This document shows, piece by piece, positions 43,875 through 55,660 of a stretch of 64,000 nt of DNA. The DNA comes from Balanoglossus misakiensis (Eukaryota; Hemichordata): assembly GCA_040954595.2 (NCBI GenBank), contig CM082594.2:1240001-1304000 (forward strand). The letters run 5' to 3'. Both the position numbers and the translations under genes were made by a program. Every line of letters starts with the position of its first letter. Positions within the stretch are counted from its first letter, which is position 1. Under the pieces are notes generated by a model. It had not been told where the DNA came from and did no database searches. It saw only the letters and a list, made by a program, of their open reading frames with translations.

Positions 43875-46800
43875 TGCAGTCAAAAAAAAAACAAAGACAA
43901 GTACAGATACAAAAACAAAAACGCTGGAAAAATGTGATATTTTTGTATTCCTTTACAATACCGATCGGTCAAAAATATGTCTAAAGTCTTCCCACTTCTT
44001 TACATGTTTATCTAGTTTTCCAGTACGTTTGGCTATAAATAACTCTACCTTATAAATGCCATGAAGGAAAGATTTATAATGAAAGAAGTATGGTAGTTTT
44101 TTATCACATCTACAAATGTAAATAAATCTCTTGGCAGTCAAAATGAGAAAGTTACATAACAAAGATAGAGTACTATCTCCAAAGAGAATTTGTTCAGCAG
44201 TCATGGAATGGAAGGAAAGGTTACCAAAATATCTTCCACAGGAATTAAAAATTCTATGCCAAAATCCAATAACAAACTCACAGTTATAAAACAGATGTAA
44301 GATAGTCTCGTTATCCTTTTTGCAAAATGTACATACAGAGGAAGGAGCAACCTCAGGCTTCATCTTGTTTAAATAGTAATTAGTCATGAGGATGTTATGA
44401 GTCAACTTCCACTGGAATTCTCTAATTTTGACATCCAAGGTAAGTTTAAACGGGAGTTTGTAAATATTTTCCCATGTCAGAATATTTGTATTCAATACAT
44501 GGTCAAAATAAATTTGTGCTTTAGGGGGAATAAAGGATTTTGAAATAATCAGAGGTGTGATGATTTTAGTTTTACAATCTTTCAAACTATAAGTAGTATC
44601 CTCTATACCAACACTGATTTCCTCTTCTTGATTTACTAAATTAAAGTTTGACATATCAACACTTCCTGTAAACTCTCTTGGGAGAGCATAAATAATACTG
44701 CACCATCTAATGAAAGCAGAATGGGGAATTCTAGTTGACACATTATCCCAGTTGTGAACTTTCCCGTTTCTATCAAATAAACTCCCAACATAGAAAAAAC
44801 CAGCATCATAAAGATCCTTATAGAAAACACTCTTTCCCCCTATTAAAATGTGACTATTGTTCCAAATACTCTGGTTCAAAAAATGCTTATTTGAAAAAAA
44901 CATTGTATTTAACTCCCTCCATGTCTTTAACATACTCAATTCAAAGTCTGACAAAGTGACATTTAAATATTTCAAATCATAATTACATTTTAAAAGTACC
45001 TTAATACCACCTACTGACTTGAGTTTCTTTGTCAAAAATAATTTCCATGGGTGAGATATTTCAACATCCAAATATCTACGGAGCCAATTAATTCTCTGCG
45101 CTTTATAAATTGTATAAATGTCAGGCATACCTAGGCCACCATCCTTTAGACTACCAAATACAGTTTTTCTGGCAATCTTGTCTGGCCCTTTCCATAAAAA
45201 TTTAAAAAGAAGTTTATTTATATATTTCAGATGGTCAACATGAGGCTCCGTCAAATTAAGAATATATAAAAACCTAGAGATACCCAAACTCTTAATAATT
45301 TGCACCCTCCCTAACAGAGTTAAATCCCTCATCTTCCAAAATTTAAGACAATTATTCAAATTTTCTGTGGGTTTTGCCATGTTTAGACGGGCTGCATTAC
45401 TTTTATCATAGGAGATATAGATACCCACTATTTTAATTTTGCCATCAGGCCACTTCACACCTAGTGGTTTTGAAGTGCACTTACGTTTTTTTCCTAACCA
45501 CAGAGCCTCACATTTACCACTGTTAACTGTTAAACCAGAAATACACTTAAAATCCTTTAAAAGATCGAAAAGAGTATTGGCTGAAGTAACATCACTTAAA
45601 AAACATGTCAGATCATCAGCGTAGGAAGCATTTTTTATCTCATAATCTCCAACCTTAATGCCTTTTATATCTCCTTCAACCCGCAGAGAGATAAGAAAGA
45701 TCTCTAAAGCAAGAATAAATAACAAAGGAGATATTGGGTCACCTTGTCTTACTCCCCGAGAGAGAAGAAAGTATCCTGTACTAAGACCGCTATTCATTAC
45801 ACAACTTGAAATATTGGTATACAAAACTTCAATCCAATGAATAAAATTTTGGCCAAAGTTGAAGGCTTTTAAAGCATTCAAAAGAAAAGACCATTCCAAC
45901 TTATCAAAAGCTTTTTCAAAATCGATTGTTAACAAAATCCCAGGGATATCTTTTTCTGCAGTATAATCCAAAATACCTTCTACTAATTTTATTGTATCAC
46001 CTATAAATCTGTTTTTAACAAAAGCGGTTTGAGTTTCATGGATGAGGGAAGGGAGAAGCGATTCCATCCTTTTTGCCAAACATTTTGTTGCTATTTTATA
46101 GTCGGAGTTGAGCAAGGAAATAGGCCTCCAATTCTGAATATATCTCCTATCCTTTCCCGGCTTCTCTAATAATGTAATAACCCCTTGCCTCTGTGAAATA
46201 GAGAAATGCCCCGAGTCAAAAGCGTAATTCAGAGAATTTAACACATATGAACCAATCAGTGGCCAAAAAGTTTTATAGAAATCTACTGGTAAACCATCAT
46301 TCCCGGGGGTTTTATTGGCAGGAAAAGATTTCACAGCTTCATATGCCTCATCCATAGTAATTTTCCCTTCCGCTAGTCCTGCTTGTTCTCTATCAAGCTT
46401 TGGGATATTAACAGAATCTAAAAAAATTTTCTGTAAATGAAAAAAATTCGCATTTGCTTCGCTGTCCCTCAAAGTAGAAGAATAAAGGTCTTGATAAAAA
46501 GACTTAATAACTAATTTTTTTTCTTTTGTAGAATATGCCATTTCTCCATCTGACTTTATCAAATAATTAATTTGGGTTCTAACCGCATTGGCTTTTTCCA
46601 ACTGAAAGAAATACTTTGTATTTTTTTCTCCTAACTCAGTCCAGTTTGCTCGAGATCTAATAATTGCACCCTCTGTAACATAATCATATTCTACTTGGAG
46701 ATCCTGCTTCACAGTATTGTAATGAGTAATAGAAATTTCAGAAGGACTCGAAGCTAGTTGCTCCTCTAAATACTGGAGAATATTTTCAAGATCTTTGATT

Positions 46801-47106
46801 TTTTCTTTACGTGCTCTACTTTTTTGCTTACTATACTTCATCGTGATCTCTTTAATTTTGTACTTCAACCAATCCCAAACACTCGAAGGATTAGGTAATG
46901 CAGAACTTTCCTGCACCCAAACTGAGAAATTATCATGAATCAAATCAACGTATTTCCCATCATGCAACAAACTTGTATTAAACTTCCAATAAGAGGGGCC
47001 TCTAAGCATATGCTCATATTTAACAATCAGTAAAATTGCCGAATGATCTGAAAAGATACAAGGAATGATATCTGTTTCAAATACTTCATTAAAGATTGAA
47101 TCAATT
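43641..47106 (-). mobile_element. Young 5'-truncated L1/Tx1-clade LINE in the satellite
   Basis: The insertion runs on the minus strand from a 5' truncation at about 47106, inside the endonuclease domain, to a terminal A19 tract (43659-43641). Satellite flanks TGAGTG(TTT) are present on both sides (43635-43640 and 47108-47113), a short target duplication. Between the ORF and the terminal A-tract lies a second, 33-base A-tract (43872-43840) followed by 180 bp of other sequence. Confidence 0.9.
43953..47105 (-). CDS. L1/Tx1-clade endonuclease (partial)/reverse transcriptase, open frame
   Basis: The frame is open from the truncation to the stop at 43953: 1018 codons from its first Met plus about 32 upstream codons that hold CIFSDHSAILL, the last motif of the APE endonuclease. 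RT motifs in order: LDREQAGLAEGKIT, NKTPGNDGLPVDFYKTFW, NWRPISLLNSDYKI, LTIDFEKAFDKLEWSFL, RGVRQGDPISPLLF, and the catalytic box NASYADDLTCFLSD. KTVFGSLKDGGLGMPDI follows, as in L1/Tx1 ORF2 proteins, and near the C-terminus lies CTFCKKDNETILHLFYNC, the C-C-H-C zinc-knuckle-like motif. The protein would copy RNA into DNA at a nicked target. All RT residues look intact, but the nicking domain is gone, and there is no promoter or ORF1, so it is a dead-on-arrival copy of a recently active family. Tx1 members are often sequence-specific (known); one insertion cannot show that here. Confidence 0.9.
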   Translation of the reverse strand: MDSIFNEVFETDIIPCIFSDHSAILLIVKYEHMLRGPSYWKFNTSLLHDGKYVDLIHDNFSVWVQESSALPNPSSVWDWLKYKIKEITMKYSKQKSRARKEKIKDLENILQYLEEQLASSPSEISITHYNTVKQDLQVEYDYVTEGAIIRSRANWTELGEKNTKYFFQLEKANAVRTQINYLIKSDGEMAYSTKEKKLVIKSFYQDLYSSTLRDSEANANFFHLQKIFLDSVNIPKLDREQAGLAEGKITMDEAYEAVKSFPANKTPGNDGLPVDFYKTFWPLIGSYVLNSLNYAFDSGHFSISQRQGVITLLEKPGKDRRYIQNWRPISLLNSDYKIATKCLAKRMESLLPSLIHETQTAFVKNRFIGDTIKLVEGILDYTAEKDIPGILLTIDFEKAFDKLEWSFLLNALKAFNFGQNFIHWIEVLYTNISSCVMNSGLSTGYFLLSRGVRQGDPISPLLFILALEIFLISLRVEGDIKGIKVGDYEIKNASYADDLTCFLSDVTSANTLFDLLKDFKCISGLTVNSGKCEALWLGKKRKCTSKPLGVKWPDGKIKIVGIYISYDKSNAARLNMAKPTENLNNCLKFWKMRDLTLLGRVQIIKSLGISRFLYILNLTEPHVDHLKYINKLLFKFLWKGPDKIARKTVFGSLKDGGLGMPDIYTIYKAQRINWLRRYLDVEISHPWKLFLTKKLKSVGGIKVLLKCNYDLKYLNVTLSDFELSMLKTWRELNTMFFSNKHFLNQSIWNNSHILIGGKSVFYKDLYDAGFFYVGSLFDRNGKVHNWDNVSTRIPHSAFIRWCSIIYALPREFTGSVDMSNFNLVNQEEEISVGIEDTTYSLKDCKTKIITPLIISKSFIPPKAQIYFDHVLNTNILTWENIYKLPFKLTLDVKIREFQWKLTHNILMTNYYLNKMKPEVAPSSVCTFCKKDNETILHLFYNCEFVIGFWHRIFNSCGRYFGNLSFHSMTAEQILFGDSTLSLLCNFLILTAKRFIYICRCDKKLPYFFHYKSFLHGIYKVELFIAKRTGKLDKHVKKWEDFRHIFDRSVL

Positions 47107-50100
47107 GTGAGTGTTTGGTGGGGTCAACCTTTGCGTCAACATTGATTAACCAGGCCATGCAGAGCTAGTGGCCAGTGTCGTGCCCATTAATTTTGAGTGT
47201 TTGGTGGGGTCAACCTTTGCGTCAACATTGATTAGCCAGGCCATGCAGAGCTAGTGGCCAGTGTCGTGCCCATCAATTTTGAGTGTTTGGTGGGGTCAAC
47301 CCTTGCGTCAACATTGATTAGCCAGGCCAGAGCTAGTGGCCAGTGTCGTGCCCATCAATTTTGAGTGTTTGGTGGGGTCAACCCTTGCGTCAACATTGAT
47401 TAGCCAGGCCAGAGCTAGTGGCCAGTGTCGTGCCCATCAATTTTGAGTGTTTCGTGGGGTCAAACCTTGCGTCAACATTGATTAGCCAGGCCATGCAGAG
47501 CTAGTGGCCAGTGTCGTGCCCATCAATTTTGAGTGTTTGGTGGTGTCAACCTTGATTAGCCAGGCCATGCAGAGCTAGTGGCCCGTGTCGTGCCCATCAA
47601 TTTTGAGTGTTTGGTGGGGTCAACCTTTGCGTCAACCTTGATTAGCCAGGCCATGCAGAGCTAGTGGCCCGTGTCGTGCCCATCAATTTTGAGTGTTTGG
47701 TGGGGTCAACCTTTGCGTCAACCTTGATTAGCCAGGCCATGCAGAGCTAGTGGCCAGTGTCGTGCCCATCAATTTTGAGTGTTTGGTGGGGTCAACCTTT
47801 GCGTCAACCTTGATTAGCCAGGCCATGCAGAGCTAGTGGCCAGTGTCGTGCCCATCAATTTTCAGTGTTTGGTGGGGTCAACCTTTGCGTCAACCTTGAT
47901 TAACCAGGCCATGCAGAGCTAGTGGCCAGTGTCGTGCCCATCAATTTTCAGTGTTTGGTGGGGTCAACCTTTGCGTCAACATTGATTAACCAGGCCATGC
48001 AGAGCTAGTGGCCAGTGTCGTGCCCATCAATTTTGAGTGTTTAGTGGGGTCAACCTTTGCGTCAACCTTGATTAACCAGGCCATGCAGAGCTAGTGGCCA
48101 GTGTCGTGCCCATCAATTTTGAGTGTTTGGTGGGGTCAACCTTTGCGTCAACCTTGATTAACCAGGCCATGCAGAGCTAGTGGCCAGTGTCGTGCCCATC
48201 AATTTTGAGTGTTTGGTGGGGTCAACCTTTGCGTCAACCTTGATTAGCCAGGCCATGCAGAGCTAGTGGCCAGTGTCGTGCCCATCAATTGTGAGTGTTT
48301 GGTGGGGTCAACCTTTGCGTCAACCTTGATTAGCCAGGCCATGCAGAGCTAGTGGCCAGTGTCGTGCCCATCAATTGTGAGTGTTTGGTGGGGTCAACCT
48401 TTGCGTCAACATTGATTAACCAGGCCATGCAGAGCTAGTGGCCAGTGTCGTGCCCATCAATTTTGAGTGTTTGGTGGGGTCAACCTTTGCGTCAACATTG
48501 ATTAACCAGGCCATGCAGAGCTAGTGGCCAGTGTCGTGCCCATCAATTTTGAGTTTTTGGTGGGGTCAACCTTTGCGTCAACATTGATTAACCAGGCCAT
48601 GCAGAGCTAGTGGCCAGTGTCGTGCCCATCAATTTTGAGTGTTTGGTGGGGTCAACCTTTGCGTCAACCTTGATTAACCAGGCCATGCAGAGCTAGTGGC
48701 CAGTGTCGTGCCCATCAATTTTGAGTGTTTGGTGGGGTCAACCTTTGCGTCAACCTTGATTAACCAGGCCATGCAGAGCTAGTGGCCAGTGTCGTGCCCA
48801 TCAATTATGAGTGTTTGGTGGGGTCAACCTTTGCGTCAACATTGATTAACCAGGCCATGCAGAGCTTGTGGCCAGTGTCATGCCCATCAATTTTGAGTGT
48901 TTGGTGGGGTCAACCTTTGCGTCAACCTTGATTAGCCAGGCCATGCAGAGCTAGTGGCCAGTGTCGTGCCCATTAATTTTGAGTGTTTGGTGGGGTCAAC
49001 CTTTGCGTCAACATTGATTAGCCAGGCCGGGCAGAGCTAGTGGCCAGTGTCGTGCCCATTAATTTTGAGTGTTTGGTGGGGTCAACCTTTGCGTCAACAT
49101 TGATTAACCAGGCCATGCAGAGCTAGTGGCCAGTGTCGTGCCCATCAATTTTGAGTGTTTGGTGGGGTCAACCTTTGCGTCAACATTGATTAACCAGGCC
49201 ATGCAGAGCTAGTGGCCAGTGTCGTGCCCATCAATTTTGAGTGTTTGGTGGGGTCAACCTTTGCGTCAACATTGATTAACCAGGCCATGCAGAGCTAGTG
49301 GCCAGTGTCGTGCCCATCAATTTTGAGTGTTTGGTGGGGTCAACCTTTGCGTCAACCTTGATTAGCCAGGCCATGCAGAGCTAGTGGCCAGTGTCGTGCC
49401 CATTAATTTTGAGTGTTTGGTGGGGTCAACCTTTGCGTCAACATTGATTAGCCAGGCCATGCAGAGCTAGTGGCCAGTGTCGTGCCCATTAATTTTGAGT
49501 GTTTGGTGGGGTCAACCTTTGCGTCAACATTGATTAGCCAGGCCATGCAGAGCTAGTGGCCAGTGTCGTGCCCATTAATTTTGAGTGTTTGGTGGGGTCA
49601 ACCTTTGCGTCAACATTGATTAACCAGGCCATGCAGAGCTAGTGGCCAGTGTCGTGCCCATCAATTTTGAGTGTTTGGTCGGGTCAACCTTTGCGTCAAC
49701 ATTGATTAACCAGGCCATGCAGAGCTAGTGGCCAGTGTCGTGCCCATCAATTTTGAGTGTTTGGTGGGGTCAACCTTTGCGTCAACATTGATTAGCCAGG
49801 CCATGCAGAGCTAGTGGCCAGTGTCGTGCCCATCAATTTTGAGTGTTTGGTGGGGTCAACCTTTGCGTCAACCTTGATTAGCCAGGCCATGCAGAGCTAG
49901 TGGCCAGTGTCGTGCCCATCAATTTTGAGTGTTTGGTGGGGTCAACCTTTGCGTCAACCTTGATTAGCCAGGCCAGGCAGAGCTAGTGGCCAGTGTCGTG
50001 CCCATCAATTTTGAGTGTTTGGTGGGGTCAACCTTTGCGTCAACATTGATTAGCCAGGCCAGGCAGAGCTAGTGGCCAGTGTCGTGCCCATTAATTTTGA

Positions 50101-52610
50101 GTGTTTGGTGGGGTCAACCTTTGCGTCAACATTGATTAACCAGGCCATGCAGAGCTAGTGGCCAGTGTCGTGCCCATTAATTTTGAGTGTTTGGTGGGGT
50201 CAACCTTTGCGTCAACATTGATTAACCAGGCCATGCAGAGCTAGTGGCCAGTGTCGTGCCCATCAATTTTGAGTGTTTGGTGGGGTCAACCTTTGCGTCA
50301 ACATTGATTAACCAGGCCATGCAGAGCTAGTGGCCAGTGTCGTGCCCATCAATTTTGAGTGTTTGGTGGGGTCAACCTTTGCGTCAACATTGATTAACCA
50401 GGCCATGCAGAGCTAGTGGCCAGTGTCGTGCCCATCAATTTTGAGTGTTTGGTGGGGTCAACCTTTGCGTCAACCTTGATTAGCCAGGCCATGCAGAGCT
50501 AGTGGCCAGTGTCGTGCCCATTAATTTTGAGTGTTTGGTGGGGTCAACCTTTGCGTCAACATTGATTAGCCAGGCCAGGCAGAGCTAGTGGCCAGTGTCG
50601 CGCCCATTAATTTTGAGTGTTTGGTGGGGTCAACCTTTGCGTCAACATTCATTAGCCAGGCCAGGCAGAGCTAGTGGCCAGTGTCGTGCCCATCAATTTT
50701 GAGTGTTTGGTGGGGTCAACCCTTGCGTCAACATTGATTAGCCAGGCCAGAGCTAGTGGCCAGTGTCGTGCCCATTAATTTTGAGTGTTTGGTGGGGTCA
50801 ACCCTTGCGTCAACATTGATTAGCCAGGCCAGAGCTAGTGGCCAGTGTCGTGCCCATCAATTTTGAGTGTTTGGTGGGGTCAACCCTTGCATCAACATTG
50901 ATTAGCCAGGCCAGAGCTAGTGGCCAGTGTCGTGCCCATCAATTTTGATTGTTTATTGGGGTCAACCCTTGCGTCAACATTGATTAGCCAGGCCAGAGCT
51001 AGTGGCCAGTGTCGTGCCCATCAATTTTGATTGTTTATTGGGGTCAACCCTTGCGTCAACATTGACTAGCCAGGCCAGAGCTAGTGGCCAGTGTCGTGCC
51101 CATCAATTTTGAGTGTTTGGTGGGGTCAACCTTTGCGTCAACATTGATTAGCCAGGCCAGAGCTAGTGGCCAGTGTCGTGCCCATCAATTTTGAGTGTTT
51201 GGTGGGGTCAACCCTTGCGTCAACATTGATTAGCCAGGCCAGAGCTTAGTGGCCAGTGTCGTGCCCATCATATAAGAGTGTTTGGTGGGGTCAACCCTTG
51301 CGTCAACCTTGATTAGCCAGGCCAGAGCTAGTGGCCAGTGTCGTGCCAATCAATTATGAGTGTTTGGTGGGGTCAACCCTTGCGTCAACCTTGATTAGCC
51401 AGGCCATGCAGAGCTAGTGGCCAGTGTCGTGCCCATCAATTTTGAGTGTTTGGTGGGGTCAACCTTTGCGTCAACCTTGATTAGCCAGGCCATGCAGAGC
51501 TAGTGGCCAGTGTCGTGCCCATCAATTTTGAGTGTTTGGTGGGGTCAACCTTTGCGTCAACCTTGATTAGCCAGGCCATGCAGAGCTAGTGGCCAGTGTC
51601 GTGCCCATCAATTTTGAGTGTTTGGTGGGGTCAACCTTTGCGTCAACCTTGATTAGCCAGGCCATGCAGAGCTAGTGGCCAGTGTCGTGCCCATCAATTT
51701 TGAGTGTTTGGTGGGGTCAACCTTTGCGTCAACATTGATTAGCCAGGCCAGAGCTAGTGGCCAGTGTCGTGCCCATCAATTTTGAGTGTTTGGTGGGGTC
51801 AACCCTTGCGTCAACATTGATTAGCCAGGCCATGCAGAGCTAGTGGCCAGTGTCGTGCCCATCAATTTTGAGTGTTTGGTGGGGTCAACCTTTGCGTCAA
51901 CCTTGATTAACCAGGCCATGCAGAGCTAGTGGCCAGTGTCGTGCCCATCAATTTTGAGTGTTTGGTGGGGTCAACCTTTGCGTCAACCTTGATTAGCCAG
52001 GCCAGGCAGAGCTAGTGGCCAGTGTCGTGCCCATCAATTTTGAGTGTTTGGTGGGGTAACCTTTGCGTCAACCTTGATTAACCAGGCCATGCAGAGCTAG
52101 TGGCCAGTGTCGTGCCCATCAATTTTGAGTGTTTGGTGGGGTCAACCTTTGCGTCAACATTGATTAACCAGGCCATGCAGAGCTATTGGCCAGTGTCGTG
52201 CCCATCAATTTTGAGTGTTTGGTGGGGTAACCTTTGCGTCAACCTTGATTAACCAGGCCATGCAGAGCTAGTGGCCAGTGTCGTGCCCATCAATTTTGAG
52301 TGTTTGGTGGGGTCAACCTTTGCGTCAACCTTGATTAGCCAGGCCATGCAGAGCTAGTGGCCAGTGTCGTGCCCATCAATTTTGAGTGTTTGGTGGGGTC
52401 AACCTTTGCGTCAACATTGATTAGCCAGGCCAGAGCTAGTGGCCAGTGTCGTGCCCATCAATTTTGAGTGTTTGGTGGGGTCAACCCTTGCGTCAACATT
52501 GATTAGCCAGGCCATGCAGAGCTAGTGGCCAGTGTCGTGCCCATCAATTTTGAGTGTTTGGTGGGGTCAACCTTTGCGTCAACCTTGATTAACCAGGCCA
52601 TGCAGAGCTA
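47107..52610 (+). repeat. 86 bp satellite array, right block
   Basis: About 65 units of the same satellite continue after the LINE. The run of variants at about 47440-47830 (TTTCGTGGGG, the short unit, then two GTGGCCCGTG units) repeats that at 41290-41690. TACATGTA stands at the outer ends of both blocks (39909-39916 and 52609-52616). Confidence 0.95.
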
Positions 52611-52857
52611 CATGTATGTTGCCTGTAAGGCACACATCTCCAATTGGTACATTGGGCCTATCATACTGTACATGTACAACTAGGAAAATGTACTTCATCA
52701 TATTTCCATAGTCAGCAGCTTCAAGAACATGTTGCCTTCTCTATATGAATGTTTAGACTAAAAAGAAGTACAAGAAGAATAAAGTTGTCCAATTATTGTT
52801 GGCAGGGGGTGGGGATGTGTGCTCCCATACAAATGTATATGGGTATGTACTCTTTAA

Positions 52858-53404
52858 AGGTCACATGTCATGCTTTGGAAAGTTTTCATTTTTCCACGTC
52901 ATAAGCTCACCTAGGGTACCTGTCTATGCATTGCCTATTGTGTCGGTTCTGAAAAATGTGCACGAATGCCGGAATTTGCCATCTTTTTTCATGCCTGTGA
53001 TCAGGGAGCCACTTCGCACTCGAGCCAGGCGAAGGTATTTGCATATGGACAAACAAGTACACTATGTCCTAGTGTACCATTCTGCTAACAGTAAAGTGTA
53101 ATTAGCAGTCCATGAGTATTTAAGTCCACAGACAAAGACAAGCTATATAAACAGTGTTCAAAGCAAAGGAAGCCCTTGCCTCACATTACAGGCAGAGGAT
53201 TTACGAAGGTGTGAAAGACTATTTGTCCACATCAAGATAAGTCTTCGACTGAGTTGGGTTAGGGGTACACGCCCACCCGCCACTTTTACTTGCTTGTTAT
53301 CTAAGCACAAGGGGCAAAACGCATTGCAAGATAGTAACATATGTTAACTTCAAGACCCAAATAGTGATTTTACGCGTGGTTGTATAGGGCATGGCACGTG
53401 ACCT
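52858..53404. mobile_element. TTAA-flanked MITE
   Basis: Tips AGGTCACATGTCATGC and GCATGGCACGTGACCT are inverted repeats with two mismatches, each flanked by TTAA (52854-52857 and 53405-53408). TTAA duplications point to piggyBac- or Kolobok-type transposases. The 547 bp interior has no conserved coding; the open frame across its left part is not considered a gene. Confidence 0.75.
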
Positions 53405-53770
53405 TTAAGAAAAACCTTCATATGCAAGAAAAAAATGGTAAATGACAAAGAAAATTTGACTGGTATTACAATAGGTCGGGTTTTTGGCATTTACACATAT
53501 TGATGTTATCAACCGGGAAGCACACTACGTGCTGAAAATAATTGGAGACCTCTCGCCCGGGGTGTCGGCCAGTGGCCACATACATTTCCAGTCCTAAACC
53601 TTGCATCAGTTCTGTGGTGCGGATTAAGAAATAAGATTGGCGCTACAATATGCCCACTTAGTTTGAAATGGATTCTGCATATATACATGTAAACACATTG
53701 AAAATGAGATATTACACATATAATCATGGGACAAGAAGGGCAAAAATTAAATTATCCAGCAGGTGTTCGA

Positions 53771-54450
53771 ATTATGCAAATTAGAACAGTTGTCTAATAT
53801 TGCCATGTCAACCACGTTGAAATTGTTTTAGGTACCCATATTAATTAAAACCGTGAAAATGCGATATTACACACCATATAAGACAAACCAGGGAAATTTA
53901 CATGTTAGAGAAGTTTGTCGGCCATTTTGGATTATGCAAATTAGACAGTTGTCTAATATTGCCATGTCAAACACGCTGAAATTGTTTTAGTTACCCATAT
54001 TGATGAAAACCCTGCAAATGCGATTTTAGGCACCATATAAGACAAAACAGGGAAATTTACATTTAAGAAGAGTTTGGTGGCCATTTTGGATTATGCAAAT
54101 TAGAACAGCTGTCTAATATTGCCATGTCAACGACGTTGAAATTGTTTTAGGTACCCATATTGATGAAAACCCTGCAAATGCGATATTACACACTATTAAA
54201 GACAACCATAGTAAATTTACATGTTAGAGAAGTTTGTCGGCCATTCTAGATTATGCAAATTAGAACAGCTGTCTAACATTGCAATGTCAACCACGTTGAA
54301 ATTGTTTTAGGTACCCATATTGATGAAAACCCTTCAAATGCGATACTACACGCTATTTAAGACGACCATAGGAAATTTACATGTTAGAGGAGTTTGGCGG
54401 CCATTTTGGACTATGCAAATGAGAAGAGTTGAACAAAAAATACCATATTT
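53771..54450 (+). repeat. 160 bp tandem repeat, about four copies
   Basis: The phrase ATTATGCAAATTAGA recurs at 53771, 53931, 54090, 54250 and, as ACTATGCAAATGAGA, at 54410, giving a 160 bp period. Each unit also has GTCTAATATTGCCATGTCAA and GTACCCATATTGATGAAAAC. Confidence 0.85.
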
Positions 54451-55275
54451 GCAATGCTGTTGTCTTGTTTTGGGTGCCTATGTTAAGGCTTGAAAATGAA
54501 AGCTTATTCACCATTTTGGCACAAACAGTGGCGAGAAGGTGTTCCAATGTAACTTAGAAGAGTTGCCATATTTGCAATACAGTTATATTGTTTAAGGTAT
54601 GAATGCAAATCCTGAATATTAGATTTATAACAATTTCATTGGAAAGAACATTTGTAGCAGGGTTTTCGCTAAGCGCCGGCCACCGGCCAATTGGCCGGGT
54701 ACTTGCACTGAACTGGTCGTCTACTTTTCCTTAACCCATTAGGGTTATTTTTATTTGTATACTCTTTCACGCTCATAAATAAGGGTTCGTACGCTCCTGG
54801 AAACTCCTGGAATTTGAAACCCCTCCTGGAAACTCCTGAAATCTCCTAGAAATTCAAAATTTCTCCTTGAAACTCCTGGAAAATCGCGAGTCACGATCGC
54901 ATTTCACCGGATCGTGAAACAGTACGCGTTGCCCATTTCACTCGGCGCACCAGTTATCTTTAGACAGGCGTCCTATAAATAGTATCATTGACGTAGTAAC
55001 GCACAAATTGCAACAACTAACGCATCTCAGCGTTCCGGTCGCAACAAAATATCTAAAACTTGACAAAAGATGTAGCAACTTTTGTTAGAGGTCATGCCAT
55101 GTGTCCGCGCGTCTACAGACGGCCGCGGCAGACACCCGTGAGATCGATGTTCAGGGCAATTAGTGATGTCAAAAAGAATAAAAAAAGGCAGGCGTTTTTT
55201 GTGTTTTTTTCAGCAGCAGAACAGTAATTTCCATCAGTAATTTGTCGATTTTATCAGGACAGAAATCATTGCTTT
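54451..55275 (+). other. Non-coding stretch
   Basis: At 54680-54715 there is a self-complementary GGCCACCGGCCAATTGGCC block, and at 54795-54890 a short degenerate tandem of CTCCTGGAAA. No gene recognised. Confidence 0.5.
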
Positions 55276-55660
55276 AGGGACCGTTCAGTTTTTACGGCCG
55301 AGGGGGGGGGGGCGGAGATCACTTACATTTTAGCCAAATATGCTAAATGATTTGGGAAAATTTGTTTTACTAGGTCTTCATGGGGAGGCCATTGAAATGT
55401 GTACTATCACAGTCAAAAGCCTTTAAATGATTTGTTAAACTAGAATAACAAGTGCATGTGTTTTGGATTTACCATCAGAGGATTCAGACCCTGATAGTGA
55501 CTTTGGATTTGATTGACTAGTGCTGTAATAAAAGGTGTCTGAAGTGAAATCATATGAGTTTGTGTGTATGTGTTTGTGTGTAGAATGGGGGGGGGTCAAA
55601 GGTCAACATGATTGGGGGGGGGGGGTCAAAGGTCAACATGTCCCCGGCCCCGCATAATTG
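55276..55660 (+). repeat. G-run repeat and TGTG tract with duplicated GGTCAAAGGTCAACATG
   Basis: CAGTTTTTACGGCCGAGG is followed by a G-run (55302-55314), as at 6186. At 55590-55640 two copies of GGGGGTCAAAGGTCAACATG flank an 11-base G-run. Confidence 0.6.

Noticed and set aside
52796-53101. 101-codon open frame
   Set aside because: It crosses the TTAA target site and inverted tip of a MITE, so it cannot be an ancestral gene, and shows no domain.
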